The notes under the pieces were generated by a model. The model worked only from the letters and a program-made list of their open reading frames with translations. It had not been told where the DNA came from and did not search any database. Positions 17,779 through 25,795 of a stretch of DNA of 64,000 nucleotides are shown here, piece by piece. The translations under genes and the position numbers were made by a program. Source of the stretch: DASUPK01 sp963848955 (GTDB lineage: Bacteria; Actinomycetota; Thermoleophilia; Solirubrobacterales; 70-9); assembly GCA_963848955.1 (NCBI GenBank), contig CAWKFQ010000006.1, forward strand, positions 61,907 through 125,906. Direction: 5' to 3'. The stretch's first letter is position 1. Each line of letters starts with the position of its first letter.

Positions 17779-18942
17779 GTGGCGCTCACCGACGAACAGC
17801 GCGCGATGCTCCAGCTCCTGCTCGAGGGCGGGCAGAGCTATGACGACATCGGCTCCCTCCTCGGGATCGCTCCCGACGAGGTGCGCACGCGGGCCCGTTC
17901 GGCACTCAGCGAGATCGGCGGCGCGGACCCCGACTCCCAGGTCGGCCTGAGCGACTACCTCCTGGGCCAGGCCGACCCAATCGGCCGAGCCGATGCGGTG
18001 CGCCATCTGCAAAACGATCCCGAGGCGAACGCCCTCGCACAGCGGCTCGTCCAGAACCTGAAGCTGCTCGCGCCGAAGGCCGAGCTCCCGGAGATCCCCG
18101 AGCCTCGTGGCGGCCGCAGGGCCCCGGCGTCCACTCCCCCACCCGCGCCGCCCCCCCACACAGCTCCGACTCCGCAGACCCCGGCTGCGCCCTCACCCCC
18201 AACGAGCCCCGGGTTCGCCTCCCGTGTCGCGGGCCTCTTCAGCGGAATTGGGGGCTCGAGCGGCAAGCGCCGGCCGCAGTTCATCGTCGGCACGGCCGCT
18301 CTCCTCGCGCTGGTGATCGTCGTCGTCGTGGTGGCGACCAGTGGCGGGAGCAGCGACGGCAACAACGACTGCAAGGGGGTCGACACCACCGCAGCCCAGC
18401 AGGCCGGCGTTCCGACGATCAAGCTCGTCGCCGCCGGCGCGGCGGCCGATGCGGACTGCGCCCCGAGCGGGCAGGTCACGCTGGGGGCCACGCAGCAGGC
18501 CGCCAACAGCCAGACCCAGACTCCCACCTTCGCCCTGCAGGCGAACGCGGTTCACCTGCCGCCCACAGCGAACGGCGATCGCTACCTGCTCTGGCTGTAC
18601 AAGTCCGACACGCAGTCACTGCCCCTCGGCCAGGAGACGGTCGATGAGAGCGGCAATCTGACGGGTGGCGTCCCCCTGATCGCCCAGCAGGTGCTGCTGC
18701 TGCCGGCGTTCGATTCGATCAGGATCTCGAAGGTGAGCTCCACCGAGGCACAGCAGCTCCAGCAATCGCTCCAGCAGCAGGGCAAGAAGGCGACCGGCGT
18801 GATCCAGTTCGTCGGGCAGCCGGTGCTCCAGGGCAGCATCTCCGAGCTCGGCCTGAACCAGCTGCTACAGCAGGCTCAGGCCCAGAGCCAGGCTGGCAGT
18901 GGCGCCCAGGGAAGCGGCCAGGGCGCCGGCAAGAAGGGCTGA
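17779..18942 (+). CDS. Membrane protein with N-terminal HTH-like head and RskA-like outer domain (copy 1)
   Basis: The GTG at 17779 starts a cytoplasmic helical module (DEQRAMLQLLLEGGQSYDDI, LLGIAPDEVRTRARSAL) that looks like a sigma-region-4/LuxR-type HTH. A proline-rich linker leads to one transmembrane helix (FIVGTAALLALVIVVVVVAT, about residue 170) and an extracellular domain of about 200 residues. That domain contains RYLLWLYKSDTQSLPLGQET and ESGNLTGGVPL, resembling the RskA anti-sigma-K outer domain. The tail is Gln-rich and ends in GAGKKG. A paralogue follows 16 bases downstream. Unrecognised architecture; a membrane-tethered regulator is plausible. Confidence 0.6.
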   Translation: MALTDEQRAMLQLLLEGGQSYDDIGSLLGIAPDEVRTRARSALSEIGGADPDSQVGLSDYLLGQADPIGRADAVRHLQNDPEANALAQRLVQNLKLLAPKAELPEIPEPRGGRRAPASTPPPAPPPHTAPTPQTPAAPSPPTSPGFASRVAGLFSGIGGSSGKRRPQFIVGTAALLALVIVVVVVATSGGSSDGNNDCKGVDTTAAQQAGVPTIKLVAAGAAADADCAPSGQVTLGATQQAANSQTQTPTFALQANAVHLPPTANGDRYLLWLYKSDTQSLPLGQETVDESGNLTGGVPLIAQQVLLLPAFDSIRISKVSSTEAQQLQQSLQQQGKKATGVIQFVGQPVLQGSISELGLNQLLQQAQAQSQAGSGAQGSGQGAGKKG

Positions 18943-18958
18943 GCTTCCTCCCCGGACA

Positions 18959-19731
18959 ATGGCGCTGAGCGAGGACCAGCGCGCCCTGCTCGGGCTGCTA
19001 CTCGCCGGAGACACCTACGAGCGGGTCGCGGACGTGGTCGGCACGAGCGCCGACGAGGTGCGGAGGCGGGCGCACGACGCGGCCAACAATCTCGAGGCCC
19101 AGAACGACACCCGAGTTCCCGCCTGGAGCCGTCAGGGAGCGCTTGGCGGCTCTCGACGGCGCTCCGGCACGCAGAGGCCCCAAGCGGCCTTGATCCGCCT
19201 CAGCAGAGGGATCGCAGGCGCCTCGGCCTCTGGATCGTCGCCGGTGGTGCAGCGGCGGTTCTCCTCGTCGTCCTCCTGGTCGTCGGCATCGGCGGCGGCG
19301 GTGGGGACGAGAACACGACGACGTCTACCGGCGCCCAGGAGGAGGCCGTGCCCGTCAGGCTCAGCTCGGTCGGCGGCTCACATGCGAGCGGCGGCCTCAC
19401 GATCATCCGCATAGCGGACCAGCCCGCGGTCGATCTCGACATTCGCGGCCTCGAGCCGACGGGTAGGGGTGAGACCTACGTCCTCTGGTTCGTGGGCTCG
19501 GGCGGGCGAAGTCTGCCTGTCGCCTTCCAGGCGGTCGGCGCGAACGGGCAAATCACCGGCAGGACGGCGATCCCGACAGCGGCTGCGAGCCTGCTGCCGA
19601 GCTTCGACACGGCCGACCTCACCCTGACCCGCCGGCGCCTGGCCGCCGCCGCGGTCCAGCAGGCCGCGCAGGCCGGGACGCTGCCCCAACGAGTCGGCAC
19701 CAGCGTCCTGCGTGGCCCCTTGCGCGGCTAG
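18959..19731 (+). CDS. Paralogue of the preceding HTH-TM-RskA-like protein (copy 2, two frameshifts)
   Basis: It starts ATG 18959 with LSEDQRALLGLLLAGDTYER and GTSADEVRRRAHDAANNLE, clearly homologous to the head of the previous gene. The frame changes near 19110 (continuing AVRERLAALDGAPARRGP) and again near 19195, where the transmembrane helix LWIVAGGAAAVLLVVLLVVG follows. The outer domain has ETYVLWFVGSGGRSLPVAFQ and GANGQITGRTAIP, again RskA-like. The two compensating breaks are probably sequencing indels. The copies share architecture, not close sequence identity, so the duplication is old. Confidence 0.6.
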
Positions 19732-19820
19732 CCGCACTTCGCCTTTTACGTCCTCGGCGCTTTACCCGTACATCCGACGGGTTTCGCGCCGAGCAGACGG
19801 ACACCGACTTGGACAGGAGA

Positions 19821-19849
19821 TTGACGGTCCTTGGGGTCGGAGCTATGGT
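19821..19849 (+). promoter_or_regulatory. Sigma-70-type promoter
   Basis: TTGACG (19821-19826), a 17-base spacer, then TATGGT (19844-19849). The predicted start of transcription near 19856 lies about 18 bases before the TTG codon of the next gene, which has GGAGG at 19864-19868. Good match for a housekeeping promoter. Confidence 0.6.
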
Positions 19850-19873
19850 GCGCTCAGTAACGAGGAGGGCCGA

Positions 19874-20218
19874 TTGCACCATGCATATCTAGCTCCATGG
19901 GTCCGCTCCTCGCCTCGGGTCCTGGCCTCGAGCGCCGTTGTCATCGGCCTCGTCGCGCTTTGCCTCTGTCTCGGTGCCAAACCCGCCGCCGCCGCCGGGT
20001 TCCACAGCTGCGCCAGCCAGAAGCTCGAGAACCAGGGCATATTCAGCCTCAAGGCCAGCCACGCCAAGTGCAAACTGGCCCGGCAGGTCGCCTTCGCCCG
20101 CAGCGCGGGCGACGAGACGCCGAAGGGTTTCTCGTGTGTGACCGGCAGCGGCGGCAACCTGACGCCCTTCAGCTGCTTCCGGGGCAACCAGACCGTCAAG
20201 TTCTTGCTCGAGGGATAG
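19874..20218 (+). CDS. Small secreted cysteine-containing protein
   Basis: The TTG at 19874 is chosen because a strong ribosome site (GAGGAGGG) lies just upstream and a promoter sits at 19821-19849. The product has 114 residues: a signal peptide (VLASSAVVIGLVALCLCLGA, then AAA) and a mature part with four cysteines, HSCASQKLENQGIFSLKASH, CKLARQVAF, FSCVTGSGGN and FSCFRGN. This spacing suggests two disulfides. Family not recognised by name. Confidence 0.65.
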   Translation: MHHAYLAPWVRSSPRVLASSAVVIGLVALCLCLGAKPAAAAGFHSCASQKLENQGIFSLKASHAKCKLARQVAFARSAGDETPKGFSCVTGSGGNLTPFSCFRGNQTVKFLLEG

Positions 20219-20268
20219 CTCGAACGACCACCCTTGGGGCGCGCGAAAACCGCCGCTCGTCCAAGCCG

Positions 20269-20502
20269 CTACTCCACCAGCCCGGCGGCATCGAGGGCAG
20301 CCGCCTGGTCGTCACCGTAGTAACACAGCTCGACCAGCTTCCCGTCGCGGATCGTCCACAGATTCCAGACATACGCCTCGACCTCGATTCCGCTGCCTTT
20401 CCCCCGCGCGCTCGTGCGGATGAAGGCGAGCATCTTGTCGCCCGCGTCGATCAGCTCCTGCGGCTCCCAACCAGGCCAGTTGTCCCACGGCTCCCGTAAG
20501 GC
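20269..20502 (-). pseudogene. C-terminal fragment of an NTF2/SnoaL-like protein
   Basis: The minus-strand frame immediately after the stop of the galactose-oxidase-like gene, and in the same frame, reads about 76 residues: WDNWPGWEPQELIDAGDKML, AFIRTSARGKGSGIEVEAY, WNLWTIRDGKLVELCYYGD, then QAAALDAAGLVE and TAG. This is the typical C-terminal half of SnoaL/NTF2-like proteins. No start codon or N-terminal half is present, so it is a remnant, apparently cut off where the neighbouring gene was inserted or fused. Confidence 0.6.
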
Positions 20503-23061
20503 CTAGCCGGAGGCTCCCGTCGTATAGCGCCAGGTAACCGGATTGGCGAGCGTATTGCCCTCGAGGTCCTTTGCAGCCCCGGAGACGGCCGCCGTGTATT
20601 GCGTCCCAGCCGCCAGGGCGGCGTTGGGCTTGAAAATGAGCGCGTTCCCGTACCAGACGAAGCTGCCGCTCACCGCGGCCCCGTCGCTGGTTCGCTTCAG
20701 CGTGAAGGCACCCTCGGCGGTGGGCTTGTCCATCGCCTTGTTGAAGATCGCGTAGGCCACCGAGTTGGGAGAGACCCCGGTCGCACCGTCGGCCGGGTAG
20801 ACGCCGGTGATGCTCGGGGGGCTCGTCGTCGTAAACCGCCAGGTCTTCGCGACCGGCAGCGGGTTGCCGGCGAGGTCCTTGGCGGCGGTCGAGATGCTCG
20901 CCGTGTATTGCGTCCCGGCCGCCAGGTCGGCGTTGGGGTCGAAGATCAGCGCGTTCCCGTACCAGCCGAAGCTGCCGCTCACCGCGGCCCCGTCGCTGGT
21001 TCGCTTCAGCGAGAAGGCGCCCTCGGCGGAGGGCTTGTCCATCGCCTTGTTGAAGATCGCGTAGGCCACCGAGTTGGGAGAGACCCCGGTCGCACCGTCG
21101 GCCGGGTAGACGCCGGTGATGCTCGGGGGGCTCGTCGTCGTAAACCGCCAGGTCTTCGCGACCGGCAGCGGGTTGCCGGCGAGGTCCTTGGCGGCGGTCG
21201 AGATGCTCGCCGTGTATTGCGTCCCGGCCGCCAGGTCGGCGTTGGGGTCGAAGATCAGCGCGTTCCCGTACCAGCCGAAGCTGCCGCTCACCGCGGCCCC
21301 GTCGCTGGTTCGCTTCAGCGAGAAGGCGCCCTCGGCGGAGGGCTTGTCCATCGCCTTGTTGAAGATCGCGTAGGCCACCGAGTTGGGAGAGACCCCGGTC
21401 GCACCGTCGGCCGGGTAGACGCCGGTGACTGTGGGTGGTTGTGGTGGTGTGTCAACCCGCACCATCCTCGCCACCGAGGGCACCCCGTCCGCGCCGATCA
21501 CGAAGAGCATGTAGACGCCTGGCGGAGCGACGTTGGCGTTGGCCGGGGCGGTGGCGTTGACTGTTCCGCTGCCGGCGGTGAACGAGAGCGGTACGTAGCG
21601 TTGCTCCATGTTCACCGAGTGCGTGACCGCACCCAGCCGGACGAGCGCCACCTTGCTGATGGAGGCCGCGTTCGGCGTTGAGATCGCCAACGGCGCGTTG
21701 TAGGTCACGTGGTCGGGGGCGGAGGTGATCTGGGGACGTGGGGCGAGCTCGCCTGACCCATCCTTCTTGAACAGGTAGGGCGGGGAGAACACCTCGGCGT
21801 TCTTCGCCAGGTAGCCCACCGAGTCACAGGTGCCGCAGATGCCGCCGCCTGCAGACAGCACGCGCCCGTCGGGCAGGAGGAGCGCCGTGGAGTGGTACTG
21901 GCGCGTCACCTGCATCGCGGCGAGCGTCCGCCAGGTTCCGGTGGCAGGGTTCCACAGCTCGGCCGGGTAGACGCCGTTGTTCAGGTCCACGAGCGAGGCC
22001 CCGGACGAGTTGCCGCCCGTGGCGAGCACGCTGCCGTCGGCCAGCGCGGTGAGGTTGTGCTGGCGGCGGCCGTACACCATCGGCGCGGTAGCCGATACCT
22101 GCGGCGCCCCCCCGTTCACGTCGATAACGCGGGCATCATTGCTCGAGGACCCTCCGCCCGCGACGAGAATCTTGCCCACGTCATAGAGGGCATGGCTGCC
22201 GTATTCGCGGTCCAGGGTGTCGCGCTGGCCGAGGTTCTGCCACGAGCCTCCTCCGGCTGTCTCGAGGTTCCGCATCGTCTGGTCGGGACCCGAGTAGAAG
22301 GCACGGCCATTGGGCGCTACGTCCATCCACGGATACAGCGGCAGGTTGAGCGAGGCCGTGTTGAGCGCCCGCAGGCCACCGTCGATCTTGCGCACCTCCG
22401 GCATGTCCGGCCCCCCCTCCGTGATCAGCATCTCCCCGTTTGCCAGAGGGGTGACGCTCGGATACCAGCGTCCGGCCGCCATGTTCGGCCCAAGGCTCCA
22501 CGTATTGGTGCCCGAGTTGAAGATGTGCGTCTGGACGATGCCGTTGAGCTGGGTGTCCTTGTTCCCACCGGCGACGAACAGGGTTCCATCCATGAGGTGG
22601 GCCAGGCCGCTACAAAAGAGGTTGTAACCCGTGGTCACGTTCGCGGGCGTCTGCGCGCCAGTGGCGGGGTCCCACACCGTGGCGCGGGTGCGGTCCTGGA
22701 CCGGGTAGGTCTCGGTCGCGTTGTCCCCAATCGAGTCATAGGCGAGCACCTTTCCGTTCGCGAGCAGCGCCATGTGCACGGCCACCACCGGCCAGTCGAC
22801 AACAGGGCCCCACTGGCCCACTTGGCCCGCGTCGCTGATGACCGTCGCTGCCGCCGCCTTGGCGTCCATCTCGGTGGCCGCGAGGTGTGCCGCTCGAGCT
22901 GCCGCTCCGTGACCCGGTCGATCGGCGCGAACGGAGTCCTCCTGAATGTGCCCCAGCAGGGTGCCCGTATCGTGAGCACGCGCGGCCGGTACGGCTCCGG
23001 GGGCAAAGATCGAGGCCGCGAGGGCGGCAATGAAGACGAATGCGGCGCCGCGTTGGGACAT
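20503..23061 (-). CDS. Secreted galactose-oxidase-like copper radical oxidase with three C-terminal Ig-like (Big_5) repeats
   Basis: An 852-residue exported protein: signal peptide at residues about 8-30, a Kelch-type beta-propeller with repeated LANGKVLAYD/LPDGRVLSAGGG strands, a galactose-oxidase C-terminal domain (DUF1929) and three Ig-like repeats. Residues matching the copper site are visible: Cys in LFCSGLAHLMDG, the Tyr-His pair in VTRQYHSTALLLPDG and His in THSVNMEQRYVPLSF. The first two Ig-like repeats are identical at DNA level (309 bp). It likely oxidises a primary alcohol or aldehyde outside the cell; substrate unknown. Confidence 0.85.
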   Translation of the reverse strand: MSQRGAAFVFIAALAASIFAPGAVPAARAHDTGTLLGHIQEDSVRADRPGHGAAARAAHLAATEMDAKAAAATVISDAGQVGQWGPVVDWPVVAVHMALLANGKVLAYDSIGDNATETYPVQDRTRATVWDPATGAQTPANVTTGYNLFCSGLAHLMDGTLFVAGGNKDTQLNGIVQTHIFNSGTNTWSLGPNMAAGRWYPSVTPLANGEMLITEGGPDMPEVRKIDGGLRALNTASLNLPLYPWMDVAPNGRAFYSGPDQTMRNLETAGGGSWQNLGQRDTLDREYGSHALYDVGKILVAGGGSSSNDARVIDVNGGAPQVSATAPMVYGRRQHNLTALADGSVLATGGNSSGASLVDLNNGVYPAELWNPATGTWRTLAAMQVTRQYHSTALLLPDGRVLSAGGGICGTCDSVGYLAKNAEVFSPPYLFKKDGSGELAPRPQITSAPDHVTYNAPLAISTPNAASISKVALVRLGAVTHSVNMEQRYVPLSFTAGSGTVNATAPANANVAPPGVYMLFVIGADGVPSVARMVRVDTPPQPPTVTGVYPADGATGVSPNSVAYAIFNKAMDKPSAEGAFSLKRTSDGAAVSGSFGWYGNALIFDPNADLAAGTQYTASISTAAKDLAGNPLPVAKTWRFTTTSPPSITGVYPADGATGVSPNSVAYAIFNKAMDKPSAEGAFSLKRTSDGAAVSGSFGWYGNALIFDPNADLAAGTQYTASISTAAKDLAGNPLPVAKTWRFTTTSPPSITGVYPADGATGVSPNSVAYAIFNKAMDKPTAEGAFTLKRTSDGAAVSGSFVWYGNALIFKPNAALAAGTQYTAAVSGAAKDLEGNTLANPVTWRYTTGASG
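20811..21428 (-). repeat. Two identical 309-bp in-frame tandem repeats
   Basis: Bases of about 20811-21119 and 21120-21428 were read against each other and show no mismatch; each encodes 103 residues of a Big_5 Ig-like domain beginning ITGVYPADGATGVSPNSVAY. A third, diverged copy occupies about 20503-20810. The period is a multiple of three, so copy number can change without frameshift. Identity implies recent duplication or gene conversion. Confidence 0.9.
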
Positions 23062-23434
23062 GTTTCAGGGAGCGAAAGGGCGATCTGCCCGGCCCAATAC
23101 CAGTTCAAGCAGAGGGTATGCTGCGCCCAGTGCCGCCGTCAATCCGGTAAAACCCACACACTTCAGCGCGAAATGCGCTTGGGCACAGCGCCTGCGGCCG
23201 TCACGACCGGGCGCCTGCGGAACACACTGATACAGCCGAGTCCGCGATCGCCTCCCAGCGGCGAGGAAGACCCGGTTGGAGGGAAGGCTCCATCACCAGC
23301 CCGCGGTCGGATGACGACAAGCCGACGCGAAACGGTGCCGAGCCGAACAACCGCGCCGCGACTTCGACCGGTCGGGCCGTCGCGGATCCGACAGAAACAG
23401 CATCGTCGATGAAAAAGGCGACCGGCTCGCCCCG
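23062..23434. other. Intergenic region with no recognisable gene
   Basis: Frames here are arginine- and serine-rich and lack motifs. It must contain the promoter of the leftward galactose-oxidase-like gene, but no convincing -35/-10 pair was found. Confidence 0.4.
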
Positions 23435-23707
23435 CTAAGTTGGTTCGAGTCGCCGGCAGTGCCGAGCCGCCGACGGCGGCGCAGAGCGCACGGTAAGACC
23501 ACCCGCATGGGCCAGCACCACGTCGGCGAGATTGCGCCACCGAGCCGATAGGCCGGCGATCTCCGACGCCGAGTAACCGAAGGACACTATCCGGCCGGCG
23601 GCTCGTAGGTAGTCGCCCGCGCTGATCGTCGTCGCGCCGACTCCTCCGTGCTCTGCGGCAATCTGAATCCGCTCCCGCGAATCCGGAGGACCTGTTCTCG
23701 ACGTGGC
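23435..23707 (-). CDS. Possible small ORF or fragment, no clear start
   Basis: Directly after the TAA of the FAD oxidase gene and in the same frame, the minus strand stays open to TAG at 23435-23437. It reads ERIQIAAEHGGVGATTISAG, DYLRAAGRIVSFGYSASEI and AGLSARWRNLADVVLAHAGG, a balanced, helix-compatible composition unlike the surrounding shadow frames. No ATG, GTG or TTG was found at a sensible place, so it is either a remnant or a gene with a missed start. Family not recognised. Confidence 0.3.
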   Translation of the reverse strand, partial: ATSRTGPPDSRERIQIAAEHGGVGATTISAGDYLRAAGRIVSFGYSASEIAGLSARWRNLADVVLAHAGGLTVRSAPPSAARHCRRLEPT

Positions 23708-25306
23708 TTAGTCGGCGGGAAGTAGCTTGCCCGGGTTCATGATCCCCATGGGGTCGAGGCGCTCCTTGACGGCGCGGAGGGCCTCGAGGCCAAGCTCGCC
23801 GACCTCGGCACGCATGTAGGGGGCGTGATCGCGGCCGACCGCATGGTGATGGGTGATCGTGCCCTCCGCGGTCACGATGGCGTCACAGGCGGCCGACTTT
23901 GCCGCGCGCCACTGCTCGAGCTCCTCTCCCGGCCTCGCCCGAGTCAGGAAGGTGAAGTAGAGCGAGGCCCCATCCGGATAGGCATGCGAGACGTGGCACA
24001 TGACGATCGAGCGCTCGCCGACGGCCCCGCGCAGCGCCTCCCCCACCCCGCGGTAGAGCTCGTCGAGCCGGCTCCAGGTGTGCGCGGTCTCCAGGGTCTC
24101 GACCATGACCCCGATGCTCATCAGCTCGTCGCGCAGATAGGGGCCGCCGTACCGGTTGCTGTGCCAGGAGTTGCCGGCCGAGCGGCCGAGTGGCACCGCG
24201 CCGCCCAGCCTCAGGCGGGATTGGCTGATTCCCCGCCTTCGGCTGACGTCATCCCGCTCCCCCTCCCAGCCGCAGATCATCAGGCAACCGCCCCGGCGGC
24301 GCCGCAGCGACAGATAGGCGTCGAGGGCTCGCTTGCGAAGACCCTCCGTCCCGGCGAGCTCCAGGGAGACCCGCGTCTCCTCCTCGTCTGAGAGGCGGAG
24401 GACATCGGGTGCCTCATGCCGCTGCGCGAGGTCGCGCACGATGTCACGGCCCGCGTGGAAGTCCTCGGCGATCCAGCCCTCGTAGACCCGCACCCGCGGC
24501 GACGGGCGCACCCGGCAGCTCACGTCGGTGATCACGCCGAGGGTGCCCTCCGAGCCCAGGACGAGCTCGCGCAGCGACGGCCCGGCGGCGGTGTGAGGAA
24601 TCTCGCGAGTCCGGAGGCGCCCGGTCGGCGCGACCATCTCGATAGAGGTGACGACGTCGTCGAAGCGGCCGTAGCCGCTCGAGGCCTGGCCTGCGGAGCG
24701 CGTGGCGGCGAACCCCCCGATCGTGGCCTCCTCGAAGGACTGCGGGAAGTGGCCCAGGGTGGCGCCGAGGGCGCCGAGCGCAGCCTCTGCCTCCGGCCCG
24801 GTCAGCCCCGGCCCCAGCCGCGCGGTGAGCGACTGCGAGTCGAGCTCCACCGACCGCAAGTCGGAGAGCTCGAGGGAGACGACAGCCGAGTGCCCGTCGG
24901 CGAGCGCCTCCAGCCCTCCCACCACGCTCGTCCCGCCGCCGAACGGCACCACCGCGATCCCGGCCGCTGCGCAGGCGTCGAGAACCGCCTCCACGCCGTC
25001 GGCATCCGGTGGTCGCAGCACCGCGTCCGGAGCGTGCTCGAGGCGTCCCGTGCGCAGCCGGACGAGGTCCGGATAGCTGCGCCCGGTGGCATGGCGGATG
25101 CGATCGTCGGATCCATCTAGGACCTTGCCGGCCGCAGCTCGCACGGCATCGGGGATCGGCCGCGGCTCCGGCAGCGTCACCTGGTCGATCGAGACCGGCT
25201 CGCTCCCATCGGCGGGGTCAATGCCGAGCTCCTCGCGCACCGCGGCGACCGCCGTTGCCGGGAGTTCCACGCGGCGCTCGGGATCCCCCCACCCCCACCA
25301 CTTCAT
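23708..25306 (-). CDS. FAD-linked oxidase, alkyl-DHAP-synthase-like
   Basis: A 532-residue flavoprotein of the FAD_binding_4 plus FAD-oxidase C-terminal group. MKWWGWGDPERRVELP is the signature opening of alkyldihydroxyacetonephosphate-synthase homologues; FGGGTSVVGGLEAL is the FAD PP-loop, GHFPQSFEEATIGGFAATRS the flavin pocket, and GTITHHHAVGRDH the histidine-rich catalytic segment. LDPMGIMNPGKLLP closes the family C-terminus. In eukaryotes this enzyme starts ether-lipid synthesis; bacterial homologues are often of unknown substrate. Confidence 0.85.
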   Translation of the reverse strand: MKWWGWGDPERRVELPATAVAAVREELGIDPADGSEPVSIDQVTLPEPRPIPDAVRAAAGKVLDGSDDRIRHATGRSYPDLVRLRTGRLEHAPDAVLRPPDADGVEAVLDACAAAGIAVVPFGGGTSVVGGLEALADGHSAVVSLELSDLRSVELDSQSLTARLGPGLTGPEAEAALGALGATLGHFPQSFEEATIGGFAATRSAGQASSGYGRFDDVVTSIEMVAPTGRLRTREIPHTAAGPSLRELVLGSEGTLGVITDVSCRVRPSPRVRVYEGWIAEDFHAGRDIVRDLAQRHEAPDVLRLSDEEETRVSLELAGTEGLRKRALDAYLSLRRRRGGCLMICGWEGERDDVSRRRGISQSRLRLGGAVPLGRSAGNSWHSNRYGGPYLRDELMSIGVMVETLETAHTWSRLDELYRGVGEALRGAVGERSIVMCHVSHAYPDGASLYFTFLTRARPGEELEQWRAAKSAACDAIVTAEGTITHHHAVGRDHAPYMRAEVGELGLEALRAVKERLDPMGIMNPGKLLPAD

Positions 25307-25322
25307 CCCAGCGGTCAGAGCG

Positions 25323-25784
25323 CTAGCCCTCCGCTCCGGTCGCGACCGTCTCGAGGCCGTCGAGGGCCTCGTTCAGGGTGCGGCCGATCGCCCGCCGCAT
25401 CATCGGAGACCCGAGCCGCGACAACCCCCGGAGCTGGCGCTCGAGGGCCATCGTCACCTGAGTGTCTCCGTTCTTGGGCTCCAGCTTGATTTCGGTGCGT
25501 GCCGTCCGCACGAAGCGCTCGAAGGGGGTCCCCTCGACGGTCTGCTCGAAGACGTAGCGCTGGCCGTCGCTCTCCTCGACGCCGCGGAAATCCGCCCGGA
25601 CTCCGCGTCCTCCGCGCGTTCCGAGCACCTGCGTCCAGCTGCGCTCGGCGGGCTCGCCCTCGCTGACGTTCTCGACCCGCTGGGTGTTGGGCCACCAGCG
25701 CGGCAGGTGGTACGGATCGGTGATCACGGCCCAGAGCGCGCTGGCTGGCGCGGCTATCCGGCGCCTGCGGACGACGCGTGCCAT
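25323..25784 (-). CDS. SRPBCC/polyketide-cyclase-like lipid-binding protein
   Basis: A 153-residue START-like fold: VVRRRRIAAPASALWAVITD and YHLPRWWPNTQRVENV at the N-terminus, strands in the middle and a long C-terminal helix MMRRAIGRTLNEALDGLETV. This pattern is typical of SRPBCC family ligand-binding proteins. It lies 11 bases downstream of the MerR-type gene in the same direction, so it may be co-transcribed with the regulatory operon. Confidence 0.75.
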   Translation of the reverse strand: MARVVRRRRIAAPASALWAVITDPYHLPRWWPNTQRVENVSEGEPAERSWTQVLGTRGGRGVRADFRGVEESDGQRYVFEQTVEGTPFERFVRTARTEIKLEPKNGDTQVTMALERQLRGLSRLGSPMMRRAIGRTLNEALDGLETVATGAEG

Positions 25785-25795
25785 GGGCTGAGGTC

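Noticed and set aside
20811..21428. Repeat array considered as CRISPR or mobile element
   Set aside because: Units are 309 bp, adjacent, in frame and encode Ig-like domains; no spacers, cas genes or transposase.
20599..23412. Long plus-strand frames (360 and 506 codons) opposite the galactose-oxidase-like gene
   Set aside because: Arg/Gly/Val-rich antisense shadows of a GC-rich gene; the minus-strand protein has clear motifs and a signal peptide.
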